Below, one piece after another: positions 14,984 to 24,047 of a DNA stretch of 64,000 nt. Each line of letters begins with the position of its first letter. The first letter of the stretch is position 1. This stretch comes from Streptomyces laurentii (lineage in GTDB: Bacteria > Actinomycetota > Actinomycetes > Streptomycetales > Streptomycetaceae): contig AP017424.1 in assembly GCA_002355495.1 (NCBI GenBank), positions 2,728,001-2,792,000 of the forward strand, given 5' to 3'. The notes below the pieces were generated by a model. That model ran no database searches and had not been told where the DNA came from. It saw only the letters and a list, made by a program, of their open reading frames with translations. The translations under genes were made by a program, and so were the position numbers.

Positions 14984-16291
14984 ATGAGCAGCGCGAGCGC
15001 CGCCGCCGCAGCAGCACCTCGGAAGTCGAGGTGGGGCGGCTTCTTCCAGGGCCTGCAGAAGATGGGGCGCAGTCTGCAGCTGCCCATCGCCGTGCTTCCG
15101 GCGGCCGGGATCATCAACCGGCTCGGCCAGCCGGACGTGTTCGGCGACGAGGGTCTGGGCTGGACGGACGTCGCCAAGGTGATGGAGGCGGCGGGCGGCG
15201 CGCTGCTGGACGCGGATCTCGGTCTGCCGCTGCTGTTCTGCATCGGTGTGGCCATCGGGATGGCGAAGAAGGCGGACGGTTCGACGGCGCTGGCGGCGGT
15301 GGCGGGGTTCCTGGTCTACCGGGGGGTGCTGCACGCGTTCCCGAAGGCCTGCGCGATCGACGCGCAGGTGGTGAAGGGCGGCTGCCTGGACCTGAAGGGT
15401 GTGTTCACGGCGGACACGTTCCAGAATCCGGGGGTGTTCGGCGGCATCATCATGGGGCTGCTGGCGGCCTGGTTCTGGCAGCGGTTCCACCGGGTGCGGC
15501 TGGTCGACTGGCTCGGGTTCTTCAACGGCCGCCGGCTGGTGCCGATCATCATGGCGTTCGTCGGCATCCTGTTCGCGGCGCTGTGTCTGCTGGTGTGGCC
15601 GCCGATCGGGCGGGGGCTGGAGAACTTCAGCGACTGGCTGGTGGGGCTGGGGGCGTGGGGTTCGGGCATTTTCGGGGTGGCCAACCGCGCGTTGCTGGTG
15701 ATCGGTCTGCATCAGTTCCTGAACGTGCCGATCTGGTTCCAGTTCGGCACGTACACGAAGCCGAACGGCGAGCAGGTGCACGGGGACATCTCGATGTTCC
15801 TGGCGGGTGACCCGAACGCGGGGCAGTTCCTCTCGGGCTTCTTCCCGATCATGATGTTCGCGCTGCCGGCGGCGGCGCTGGCGATGACGCACTGTGCGAA
15901 GCCGCACCGGCGCAAGGAGATCGGCGGCATGATGCTGTCGGTCGGTCTGACGTCGTTCGTGACGGGCATCACGGAGCCGATCGAGTACTCGTTCCTGTTC
16001 ATCGCCCCGCTGTTGTACGCGATCCACGCGGTGCTGACGGGTGTGTCGATGGCGGTCACGTGGGGGCTCGGGGTGCACGACGGCTTCAGCTTCTCGGCGG
16101 GGCTGATCGACTACGTGATCAACTGGGGGCTCGCGACCAAGCCGTGGATGATCATCCCGATCGGCCTGGCCTTCGCCGTCGTCTATTACGCGATCTTCCG
16201 CTTCGCGATCACGAAGTTCGACCTCCATACGCCGGGGCGCGAGCCGGAGGAGGTGGAGGCGGAGATGGAGGGCGGCGTCATCAAGGCATGA
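14984..16291 (+). CDS. nagE1: PTS GlcNAc-type EIIC permease
   Basis: A 435-residue EIIC membrane permease that binds and translocates the sugar while EIIB phosphorylates it. It carries QKMGRSLQLPIAVLPAAGI, AKKADGSTALAAVAGF, DWLGFFNGRRLVPIIM, the TSFVTGITEPIEYSF substrate loop and GLGVHDGFSFSAGLIDY. No EIIA or EIIB is fused to it. The ATG at 14984 has GGGAGG 7 bases upstream; the ATG at 14978 lies one base from that site. It is closely similar to the next permease and is controlled by the DasR site at 14930. Confidence 0.9.
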   Translation: MSSASAAAAAAPRKSRWGGFFQGLQKMGRSLQLPIAVLPAAGIINRLGQPDVFGDEGLGWTDVAKVMEAAGGALLDADLGLPLLFCIGVAIGMAKKADGSTALAAVAGFLVYRGVLHAFPKACAIDAQVVKGGCLDLKGVFTADTFQNPGVFGGIIMGLLAAWFWQRFHRVRLVDWLGFFNGRRLVPIIMAFVGILFAALCLLVWPPIGRGLENFSDWLVGLGAWGSGIFGVANRALLVIGLHQFLNVPIWFQFGTYTKPNGEQVHGDISMFLAGDPNAGQFLSGFFPIMMFALPAAALAMTHCAKPHRRKEIGGMMLSVGLTSFVTGITEPIEYSFLFIAPLLYAIHAVLTGVSMAVTWGLGVHDGFSFSAGLIDYVINWGLATKPWMIIPIGLAFAVVYYAIFRFAITKFDLHTPGREPEEVEAEMEGGVIKA

Positions 16292-16456
16292 CGGTTCAGG
16301 CGCCGCACCGCTTCCATCAGGGCATATGCCCAGCCGCACCCCCTACCGCGCCCCGCCGCCCTCCCCCTGCGTCACGGGCCTCCGGGCATATGCCGCCCCT
16401 CCCGACAGGACCGGCCCGCGCGGCACCGGCCCCGACCCGCGAACGCCGCCTCCCCC

Positions 16457-16486
16457 AGGCCCTCGGACCTCATGGTCCGGGGGCCT
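16457..16486 (+). terminator. Terminator after nagE1
   Basis: A 13-base-pair stem with one wobble (AGGCCCTCGGACC against GGTCCGGGGGCCT), loop TCAT, followed by TT. The 290-base spacer around it (16292-16581) also carries three CATATG motifs at 16323, 16387 and 16492, two of them flanked as GGCATATGCC. Confidence 0.7.
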
Positions 16487-16581
16487 TTCGTCATATGCCC
16501 GGGAGGCAGGGGCGGGGCCTGCCGGGCCATGACGGAGCGCACAGATTTCACAGGTTCCTTATCTATGCCCCGCGTGTTACA

Positions 16582-16628
16582 ACTGGTCTACACCAGTCAC
16601 TGGTTTAGACCATGCGGTCCAGACCACT
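16582..16628. promoter_or_regulatory. Cluster of three DasR operators before nagE2
   Basis: Site one, 16582-16597, is ACTGGTCTACACCAGT and identical to the nagF/nagE1 site. Site two, 16599-16614, is ACTGGTTTAGACCATG. Site three, about 16613-16628, is a weaker GGTCCAGACCACT match. They sit end to end on one face of the promoter region, 77-123 bases before the nagE2 start, and predict tight repression. Confidence 0.85.
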
Positions 16629-16704
16629 GGGTGCCCCGAGACGCCGCCGTCCCCCCTTCATTCCTGTCCCCGGGCGGCGCCTTGCCGCCTACAGGAGGAA
16701 GTTG

Positions 16705-17970
16705 ATGAGTACGGCCACCGCCCCGGCCGCCGCTCCCGCGAAGAAGCGCGGAGCCGGCCTGTTCCAGGGCCTGCAGAAGGTCGGCCGCAGCCTGCAGCTG
16801 CCCATCGCCGTCCTGCCGGCCGCGGGCATTCTGCTCCGCCTCGGCCAGCCCGACGTGTTCGGCAAGGACGGCCTCGGCTGGGACAAGGTCGCGTCGGTCT
16901 TCAGCAATGCCGGCGACGCGGTCTTCAGCAATCTGCCGCTGCTGTTCTGCGTCGGCATCGCCATCGGCTTCGCCAAGAAGGCCGACGGCTCCACCGCGCT
17001 CGCCGCGCTCGTGGGCTTCCTGGTCTACAGCAAGGTGCTCCAGTCGTTCCCGGTCACCGAGGCCGTGGTCAACACGACCGAGAACAACGGTGTCGACGTC
17101 GCCGCGACGTACAACGACCCCAAGGTCCTCGGCGGCATCGTCATGGGTCTGCTGGCCGCCGTCGTCTGGCAGCGGTTCCACCGCACCAAGCTGGTCGACT
17201 GGCTCGGCTTCTTCAACGGCCGCCGGCTCGTCCCGATCCTCATGGCCTTCGTCGGCACGCTCATGGGTGTCTTCTTCGGCCTCGTCTGGGAGCCGGTCGG
17301 CAACGTCATCACCGACTTCGGCAACTGGATGACCGGTCTCGGCGCCGCCGGCGCGGGCATCTTCGGTGTCGTCAACCGCGCTCTGCTGCCCGTCGGCATG
17401 CACCAGTTCGTGAACACCGTCGCCTGGCAGGAGATCGGCTCCTTCAAGGACGCCTCCGGCGCCCTGTGGCACGGCGACCTGCCGCGCTTCTTCCACGGTG
17501 ACCCGACCGCCGGTCAGTTCATGTCGGGCTTCTTCCCGATCATGATGTTCGCGCTGCCCGCCGCGGCCCTCGCGATCACGCACTGCGCCCGCCCCGAGCG
17601 CCGCAAGGCCGTCGGCGGCATGATGATGTCCCTCGCGCTGACCTCGTTCGTCACCGGCATCACGGAGCCGATCGAGTTCGCGTTCATGTTCATCGCCCCG
17701 CTCCTCTACGTGATCCACGCGGTCCTGACCGCCGTCTCGATGGCCGTCACCTGGGCGCTCGGCGTGCACCACGGCTTCAGCTTCTCGGCCGGCGCGATCG
17801 ACTACCTCCTCAACTGGAACCTGGCGACCAAGCCCTGGCTGATCATTCCGATCGGCCTGGTCTTCGCGGTGGTCTACTACGTGGTCTTCCGCTTCGCGAT
17901 CACCAAGTTCAACCTCACCACCCCGGGCCGCGAGCCCGAGGAGGAGGTCGAGGACCTCACCAAGGCGTGA
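16705..17970 (+). CDS. nagE2: PTS GlcNAc-specific EIIC permease
   Basis: A 421-residue EIIC permease, by position and sequence the counterpart of S. coelicolor nagE2, the main GlcNAc importer. It carries LQLPIAVLPAAGILLRLGQPDVF, the ALTSFVTGITEPIEFAF loop and ALGVHHGFSFSAG. The ATG at 16705 follows AGGAGG. It is strongly C-ending in codon use compared with nagE1 (for example AAG, GTC and CTC throughout), consistent with high expression. The operator cluster at 16582 precedes it and a terminator follows at 17994. Confidence 0.92.
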   Translation: MSTATAPAAAPAKKRGAGLFQGLQKVGRSLQLPIAVLPAAGILLRLGQPDVFGKDGLGWDKVASVFSNAGDAVFSNLPLLFCVGIAIGFAKKADGSTALAALVGFLVYSKVLQSFPVTEAVVNTTENNGVDVAATYNDPKVLGGIVMGLLAAVVWQRFHRTKLVDWLGFFNGRRLVPILMAFVGTLMGVFFGLVWEPVGNVITDFGNWMTGLGAAGAGIFGVVNRALLPVGMHQFVNTVAWQEIGSFKDASGALWHGDLPRFFHGDPTAGQFMSGFFPIMMFALPAAALAITHCARPERRKAVGGMMMSLALTSFVTGITEPIEFAFMFIAPLLYVIHAVLTAVSMAVTWALGVHHGFSFSAGAIDYLLNWNLATKPWLIIPIGLVFAVVYYVVFRFAITKFNLTTPGREPEEEVEDLTKA

Positions 17971-17993
17971 GCCCCGGCCCCACCCCGTACGAC

Positions 17994-18034
17994 GGAAGGC
18001 CCCGGAACCCAAGATCAGGGTTCCGGGGCCTTCC
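17994..18034 (+). terminator. Terminator after nagE2
   Basis: A 17-base-pair stem (GGAAGGCCCCGGAACCC and its complement) with loop AAGATCA, 23 bases after the nagE2 stop. Confidence 0.9.
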
Positions 18035-18151
18035 CCGTATCCGGGCAGTCATATGCCCGCACAGCCGTATGTCCGTACGCCCGCCCGTAGCTGCGCACAC
18101 CCGCCCTGTACGCACGCCTGTGCGCCCGTACCCGTACGGGAGGGACAGGGG

Positions 18152-18904
18152 TCAGAGTGCGTAGACCGCGCCCGCCCGGGCCAGCTCCGCCGGGCCGTCG
18201 AACACCGCGCGCGCGTCCGCCAGGTTCCGCTCGCCGTCCGTCCACGGCGGGATGTGGGTGAGGACGAGCCGGCCCACCCCGGCCCGCGCCGCGTGGACGC
18301 CGGCCTCGCGGCCGTTGAGGTGCAGCTCCGGAACGTCCTCTTTGCCGTAGGTGAAGGACGCCTCGCACAGGAAGAGGTCGGTTCCCTCGGCCAGCGAGTG
18401 CAGCGCGTCGCAGGCGCCGGTGTCGCCGGAGTAGGTGAGCGAACGGCCGCCGTGCTCCAGGCGGATGCCGTACGCCTCGACCGGGTGGCACACCTGCTCC
18501 GTACGGACGGAGAACGGGCCGATCTCGAACGAGCCCGAGGTCAGCGTCCGGAAGTCGAAGACCTCGCCCATCGCGCCGGGGGACGGCGTGTCGTCGTAGG
18601 CCGCGGTCAGCCGCTGCTCCGCGTCCGCGGGCGCGTAGACCGGGATCGGCTCGGACCGGCCGCCGTCGTGGCGGTAGTAACGGGCGACGAAGTAGCCGCA
18701 CATGTCGATGCAGTGATCGGCGTGCAGATGGCTGAGGAAGATCGCGTCGAGGTCGTACAGCCCGATGTGACGCTGCAGCCCGCCCAGGGCGCCGTTGCCC
18801 ATGTCGAGGAGCAGCCGGAAGCCGTCGGCCTCGACGAGGTAGCTCGAGCAGGCCGATTCCGCGGACGGGAACGACCCGGAGCAGCCGACGACGGTGAGCT
18901 TCAT
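18152..18904 (-). CDS. MBL-fold metal-dependent hydrolase (RNase Z-like)
   Basis: A 250-residue metallo-beta-lactamase-fold enzyme. The metal site HLHADH spans residues 59-64, with SGDTGACD and LTHIPPW supplying later ligands. The start GCSGSFPSAESACSSYLVEADGFRLLLDMGNGALG resembles the RNase Z/elaC and phosphodiesterase branch, but the tRNase Z exosite arm is not evident. The substrate is unknown. It is divergent from the PemK-like gene at 19113. Confidence 0.85.
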   Translation of the reverse strand: MKLTVVGCSGSFPSAESACSSYLVEADGFRLLLDMGNGALGGLQRHIGLYDLDAIFLSHLHADHCIDMCGYFVARYYRHDGGRSEPIPVYAPADAEQRLTAAYDDTPSPGAMGEVFDFRTLTSGSFEIGPFSVRTEQVCHPVEAYGIRLEHGGRSLTYSGDTGACDALHSLAEGTDLFLCEASFTYGKEDVPELHLNGREAGVHAARAGVGRLVLTHIPPWTDGERNLADARAVFDGPAELARAGAVYAL

Positions 18905-19112
18905 GAAGCGTGAACCTCCGGAGAACGGGAGCGGAATGCGCGCTGGGGGGAGGTCGTGCGGTCTTACGGGTCTGACGAGGGTACGGCGCGTGGCGGGCGG
19001 GCGGTCCGTCGTGGCGGCCCGTTGTGGGCGAACTCACGGGCTCTGTCACCGGTTCGGATGGTTGGCGGGGTGCCTCGGTGTCGCGGCCGGACGGCGGGTA
19101 GCGTCCTGCGCT

Positions 19113-19649
19113 ATGGACACGTTGTGGGGGCCCGCGCTGGCCGGGGTGGTACTGCTCGCGTTCGTCGTGACCCTCGTCGACGGGCGGCGCCGGCTGGGCC
19201 GCCGGCGGCCGGGCCGCGGGCGCGGTCCGGAGCGCGGCCGGGGTCCGGAGCGCGGCCGGGGTCCGGAGCGGACGCGTCCGCCGGGCCGACCGAAGGGGTC
19301 GACGGCACCGGCGGCGCCGGGCCGCGCGGGCGCGGAGCGGCTGCCGCGGGCGGGCGAGATCTGGTGGGCGGAGGTCCCGTACGAGGACGGGCCGGGCGCC
19401 AAGGACCGGCCGTGTCTGGTGCTCGCGCGGCGCGGTGACCGCGTCCTGGTCGCGAAGATCACCAGCAAGCTCCATGCCGAGCGGCCCGGGGTGATCGCGC
19501 TGCCGCCGGGTTCGGTGGGGGACGCGCGGGGGCGGCAGAGCTTCCTGGAGACGGACGAACTGCGGGAGGTCCCGGTGTCGGGCTTCCGCCGTCGGGCGGG
19601 AAAGGCGGACCCGGCCCTGTGGGACCGGGTCCGCCATCTGGCGCGCTGA
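19113..19649 (+). CDS. Membrane-anchored PemK/MazF-family toxin-like protein
   Basis: A 178-residue protein. A hydrophobic N-terminal segment (ALAGVVLLAFVVTLVDG) is followed by an Arg/Pro/Gly linker with GRGPER repeats, then a PemK/MazF domain from about residue 75 (LPRAGEIWWAEVPYEDGPGAKDRPCLVL). MazF proteins are sequence-specific mRNA endonucleases, normally soluble and paired with an antitoxin. Here there is no adjacent antitoxin, and the membrane anchor is unusual, so a toxin role is not shown. The ATG at 19113 has no ribosome site; TAGCGT lies shortly upstream, suggesting leaderless expression. Confidence 0.8.
   Translation: MDTLWGPALAGVVLLAFVVTLVDGRRRLGRRRPGRGRGPERGRGPERGRGPERTRPPGRPKGSTAPAAPGRAGAERLPRAGEIWWAEVPYEDGPGAKDRPCLVLARRGDRVLVAKITSKLHAERPGVIALPPGSVGDARGRQSFLETDELREVPVSGFRRRAGKADPALWDRVRHLAR
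19224..19270 (+). repeat. 18-base tandem repeat encoding GRGPER
   Basis: The unit GGTCCGGAGCGCGGCCGG occurs 2.6 times in perfect register inside the PemK-like gene. It lengthens the Arg-rich linker in steps of six residues, so its copy number probably varies between strains. Confidence 0.85.
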
Positions 19650-19675
19650 CCACGGGCGCGCGAGCCGTCCACGCG

Positions 19676-19705
19676 CCGGCCGTTCGCGCACCGGCCGTTC
19701 GCGCA
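19676..19705. repeat. 15-base direct repeat downstream of cysM
   Basis: CCGGCCGTTCGCGCA occurs twice in tandem between the PemK-like gene and the cysM stop. A related CCGGCCGCCGG follows. Possibly part of a convergent terminator, though no clean stem is seen. Confidence 0.5.
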
Positions 19706-19734
19706 CCGGCCGCCGGTACGGGACCGGCTCGGGC

Positions 19735-20700
<966 letters not shown>

Positions 20701-20979
20701 TCAGGCCATGCCGCCGGCCACGGCCGGGAGGATGGTCACGTTGTCGCCGTCGGCGAGCTTGGTGTCGATGCCGTCGAGGAAGCGGACGTCCTCGTCGTTG
20801 AGGTAGACGTTCACGAAGCGGCGGAGCTTGGCGTCCTCGACGATGCGGGCCTGGATGCCGGTGTGGCGGGACTCGAGGTCGGCGAGGAGCTGGGCGAGGG
20901 TGTCGCCCTGGCCCTCGACGGCCTTGGCGCCGTCGGTGTAGGTGCGGAGGATGGTCGGAATGCGGACCTCGATGGCCAT
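20701..20979 (-). CDS. cysO: Sulfur carrier protein CysO (MoaD/ThiS family)
   Basis: A 92-residue ubiquitin-like sulfur carrier. The motifs IPTILRTYTDGAK, LRRFVNVYLNDEDVRFLDG and GDNVTILPAVAGG match actinobacterial CysO. The functional Gly-Gly is at residues 89-90 but is followed by Met-Ala, so the two extra residues must be removed before thiocarboxylation, presumably by the JAMM protease encoded at 21555. It is the first structural gene of cysO-cysM, with the small cysteine-containing ORF at 21181 upstream. Confidence 0.93.
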   Translation of the reverse strand: MAIEVRIPTILRTYTDGAKAVEGQGDTLAQLLADLESRHTGIQARIVEDAKLRRFVNVYLNDEDVRFLDGIDTKLADGDNVTILPAVAGGMA

Positions 20980-21180
20980 GATGTGGACTCCTGGGTCGGA
21001 AGGCGGGGCAGGTGGCGGGGCGGGGCGTGCGGGGCAGGCGCGCGGCGCGGCCCCGCGGGGGGCGCGGTGCCGGAGTACGGGTACGGGGTGACCGGTTACG
21101 GGTGCGGGGTGCTGCTGCTGGGGTGCTGCCGCGGGATCGGGCTCGGCCGGCGGGCGGCGCTCAGGGGCGCCGTACGGCGG

Positions 21181-21300
21181 TCAGAGCGCGGCGCGGGGCG
21201 GACACATCGCGCTGGCGAGACGGCACAGGTCGACGTGCAGGCGCGCGACGAGCAGCAGGGGTGCGCTCGGCGTCTTTTCGCTCACGTCGTGGGAAACCAT
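21181..21300 (-). CDS. Putative cysteine leader peptide upstream of cysO
   Basis: A 39-codon ORF starting ATG at 21300 and ending TGA at 21183-21181. The middle reads LLLVARLHVDLCRLASAMC, the HVDLCRLAS-type motif seen in short leader peptides before sulfur genes in actinobacteria. Two Cys codons (both TGC/TGT) lie near the end. It begins 320 bases upstream of cysO, and GC-rich inverted repeats (such as GGCGCCCCTGAGCGCC) follow its stop, so attenuation by cysteine supply is a reasonable reading. No strong ribosome site is visible. It is too short to be predicted by length alone. Confidence 0.72.
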   Translation of the reverse strand: MVSHDVSEKTPSAPLLLVARLHVDLCRLASAMCPPRAAL

Positions 21301-21554
21301 GCGGACATCGTATCGATTCCCGGTCCGGGTTCCGGAATGTGATCTCACATGACGGACTGATCACGTTCGTCTGTCGGACCGGGCGGGCGATCGGGCAGGT
21401 GGGCGCGGGGTACGGGTACGGGCGCCGCACCCGCCCGTACGGCTTGATCACCGCGTACGGCCGCTCGTACGGGCATATGCGCACCGCTTGAGCGGCCTAC
21501 GCGGCTCCGGAAGTGACGTCGGAAGCGGGGTCGGAAGCGGGGTCGGGCGTCCGG
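21301..21554. other. Spacer between the leader ORF and mec
   Basis: This stretch contains the promoter region of the leader-cysO-cysM unit on the minus strand and the 3' flank of mec. It shows repeated TACGG(G)TAC-like words, the motif GGGCATATGC at 21472, and GGAAGTGACGTC-type repeats near 21511-21545. I see no gene. Confidence 0.5.
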
Positions 21555-21980
21555 TCAGGCATATGCCTCGACGATCTTGACCTCCTCCTCCGTCACGACC
21601 CCCTCGACGATCGTGTACGAGCGGAACTGGAAGGGTCCGGCGTCGTCCGTGTCCGCGGTGGAGACCAGGACGTAGTGGGCCTGCGGCTCGTTGGCGTAGC
21701 TGATGTCGGTACGGGACGGGTAGGCCTCGGTCGCCGTGTGCGAGTGGTAGACGATCACGGGCTCCTCGTCCCGGTCGTCCATCTCGCGGTAGAGCTTGAG
21801 CAGGTCGTGCGAGTCGAACTCGTAGAAGGTGGGCGAGCGCGCCGCGTTCAGCATGGGGATGAAGCGCTCGGGGCGGCCCGTGCCGGCCGGTCCCGCGACC
21901 ACGCCGCATGCCTCGTCGGGGTGGTCCGCGCGGGAGTGTTCCACGATCTGGTCGTACAGGGCCCGGGTGATGGTCAGCAT
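21555..21980 (-). CDS. mec: JAMM/MPN+ metalloprotease Mec+ (CysO-cysteine hydrolase)
   Basis: A 141-residue M67-family zinc peptidase. The JAMM motif is HSHTATEAYPSRTD, giving His79, His81 and Asp92 as zinc ligands, with Glu23 (DEACG) as the acid. The actinobacterial Mec+ frees cysteine from the CysO-cysteine adduct and may also trim CysO to its Gly-Gly end. I start at the ATG 21980, MLTITRALYDQI; the open frame to 22040 adds a non-homologous segment. A TATCCT box 7-9 bases before that ATG suggests a leaderless mRNA. Confidence 0.92.
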   Translation of the reverse strand: MLTITRALYDQIVEHSRADHPDEACGVVAGPAGTGRPERFIPMLNAARSPTFYEFDSHDLLKLYREMDDRDEEPVIVYHSHTATEAYPSRTDISYANEPQAHYVLVSTADTDDAGPFQFRSYTIVEGVVTEEEVKIVEAYA

Positions 21981-22088
21981 GCCGACAGGATAAGCCGACG
22001 GGCCGCCCCGTACCGGAGAGTGGTACGAAACGGCCCGCATGCTGAGAATCCGCAGGTCAAAGCAGGTGTACGCGCAGGGAAGTCAGGA

Positions 22089-23525
22089 CTACGACCGCTT
22101 GGCGAAGGCGGCGGACTCCGGGTTGCGGGCCTTCAGGACCAGGTACGAGACCAGGAGCAGCAGGCCCCACAGCGGCGCGCAGTACAGCAAGACGCGGGCG
22201 TCCTTGTCGAGGGCCATCATCACGATCACCATGCCGATGAAGGCGAGGGCGACGATGCTGGCCCAGATGCCGCCGGGGGCCTTGAAGGGCGACTCGGCCA
22301 GGAGGCCCTGGTCGGCCTTGCGGCGGTAGCGGACATGGCAGACGAGGATGACGATCCAGGCCCACATGCCGGAGATGGTGGCGAAGGAGACGACGTAGTT
22401 GAAGGCGTCGCCGGGCCACTGGTAGTTGACCCAGACGCCGACCATCATCAGCGCGGCGGAGAACGTGGTGCCGACCAGCGGGGTGCCGCTCTTCGTCAGC
22501 TTGGTGAAGAAGGCCGGGCCCTGGCCGTTGAGCGCGAGGTCGCGCAGCATGCGGCCGGTGGAGTACATGCCGGAGTTGCAGGACGAGAGCGCGGCCGTCA
22601 GGACGACGAAGTTGACGATGGCGGCGCCGATCCCGAGGCCCATCTTCTCGAAGGCGTGGACGAACGGGGAGACGCCCGGCTCGAACTCGGTCCACGGGAC
22701 GACCGACAGGATCATGATCAGCGCGCCGACGTAGAAGACGGCGATGCGCCACGGCACGGTGTTGATGGCCTTGGGCAGGACGGTCTTCGGGTCCTTCGAC
22801 TCGCCCGCGGTGACGCCGACCAGCTCGACGGCGAGGAAGGCGAACATGACCATCTGGAGGGTCATGAGGGTGTTGCCGATGCCGTTCGGGAAGAAGCCGC
22901 CCTGGTCCCACAGGTGGGTGACCGACGCGGTGTCGCCGGCGTCGGAGAAGCCGAGGGTGAGGATGCCGGCGCAGATGAGGATCATGCCGACGATCGCGGT
23001 GACCTTGACCATCGAGAACCAGAACTCCAGCTCGCCGAAGAGCTTCACGGAGATCAGGTTCGCGCCGTAGAGGACGAAGGTGAAGACGAGGGCGGACAGC
23101 CACTGCGGGATGTTCCACCAGTACGTCATGTAGGTGGCCGCGGCGGTGACCTCGGTGATGCCGGTGACGACCCAGAACAGCCAGTACGTCCAGCCGGTCA
23201 CGAAGCCGGCGAAGGGGCCGATGAACTGCCGCGCGTACTCCGAGAAGGAACCGGAGACGGGGCGGTACATGAGCAGCTCGCCGAGCGCCCGCATGATGAA
23301 GAAGATGACGAGGCCCGCGATCGCGTACGCGAGGATGAGGCTCGGTCCCGCCTTGGAAATACCCTTGCCCGCGCCCAGGAAGAGACCGGTGCCGATGGCG
23401 CCGCCGATCGCGATCATCTGGATCTGGCGGGCGCCGAGTGCCCGGTGATACCCCTCGCCCGCCGCGGAGTCCGATTCCGCCGCCTCGATGTCCTCGGGCT
23501 GAGTGCCGACCTGCGCTGAGGTCAT
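22089..23525 (-). CDS. Amino acid permease (APC/AAT family, CycA/GabP-like)
   Basis: A 478-residue secondary transporter with twelve predicted membrane segments. It starts with GYHRALGARQIQMIAIGGAIGTGLFLGAG, the AAT-family signature, with VSGSFSEYARQFIGPFAGFVTGWTYW and ELVGVTAGESKDP following. It imports amino acids with protons; the D-Ala/D-Ser/Gly (CycA) or GABA branch seems closest, but I cannot fix the substrate. The ATG at 23525 follows GAGAAAGG; the longer frame to 23783 is unsupported. Confidence 0.88.
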   Translation of the reverse strand: MTSAQVGTQPEDIEAAESDSAAGEGYHRALGARQIQMIAIGGAIGTGLFLGAGKGISKAGPSLILAYAIAGLVIFFIMRALGELLMYRPVSGSFSEYARQFIGPFAGFVTGWTYWLFWVVTGITEVTAAATYMTYWWNIPQWLSALVFTFVLYGANLISVKLFGELEFWFSMVKVTAIVGMILICAGILTLGFSDAGDTASVTHLWDQGGFFPNGIGNTLMTLQMVMFAFLAVELVGVTAGESKDPKTVLPKAINTVPWRIAVFYVGALIMILSVVPWTEFEPGVSPFVHAFEKMGLGIGAAIVNFVVLTAALSSCNSGMYSTGRMLRDLALNGQGPAFFTKLTKSGTPLVGTTFSAALMMVGVWVNYQWPGDAFNYVVSFATISGMWAWIVILVCHVRYRRKADQGLLAESPFKAPGGIWASIVALAFIGMVIVMMALDKDARVLLYCAPLWGLLLLVSYLVLKARNPESAAFAKRS

Positions 23526-23787
23526 GGTGGTGCGCCTTTCTCCATGCCGATCCGCGCTGCAGCTCATGGGCTGCGTCGTGCCGCGGACCAGGTCCTGATC
23601 CCCCCGGATATGGATGGAGTGCCACCGGCGGTCAGCCGGTCGAAGCGCCCCCGGGGACAAGGGTGGCGTCCCTGGGTGGTCGTGAAGATCTATCACGGGG
23701 GTGACGCCGATCGACGATCGATCGCGTGATCTGCGCCACAGGAAAATGCGGACAAAGGTGACCCAAGACGGCAAGGGGGTCACTTGA

Positions 23788-23803
23788 ATAACGTATTCGT
23801 TAT
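23788..23803. promoter_or_regulatory. Candidate operator upstream of the amino acid permease
   Basis: ATAACGTATTCGTTAT forms a 6-4-6 inverted repeat about 263 bases before the permease start. The regulator is unknown and the distance is long, so this is tentative. Confidence 0.4.
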
Positions 23804-24008
23804 CCGGATTTGAGCGTCCGCTGAGCGAACACGCAAGGCGGGAGCGGGGCCCGGAGGCCGGCCTGGCGGCTCAGGGCCGGATGGGCGACCGGTCGGGTGC
23901 CGCGTCGGACGCGGGGGACGGCGGGGCGCCGGAGCGCCCTGATGGCGGAGCCCTTCGGGTTCCCGGCACCGCGACCGGGTGCCCCGCGGAGCTCCGTGCC
24001 GCGCGACA

Positions 24009-24036
24009 CGGCCCCGGCGGGATCCCGCCGGGGCCG
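24009..24036 (-). terminator. Perfect 28-base palindrome after the DUF2017 gene
   Basis: The centre is GGGATCCC and both 14-base arms match exactly. It lies 11 bases past the DUF2017 stop on the minus strand, as expected for a terminator. Confidence 0.8.
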
Positions 24037-24047
24037 GAAGTCGGCCG

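Larger units (their letters stand above)
23526..24047. other. 522-base spacer with a candidate operator and a terminator
   Basis: This is the promoter side of the amino acid permease and the 3' side of the DUF2017 gene, both on the minus strand. It holds ATAACG-TATT-CGTTAT at 23788-23803, an AT-rich symmetrical word that stands out in this GC-rich DNA, and the word CGATCGATCG near 23715. The perfect palindrome at 24009-24036 is listed separately. No protein gene is supported. Confidence 0.55.
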
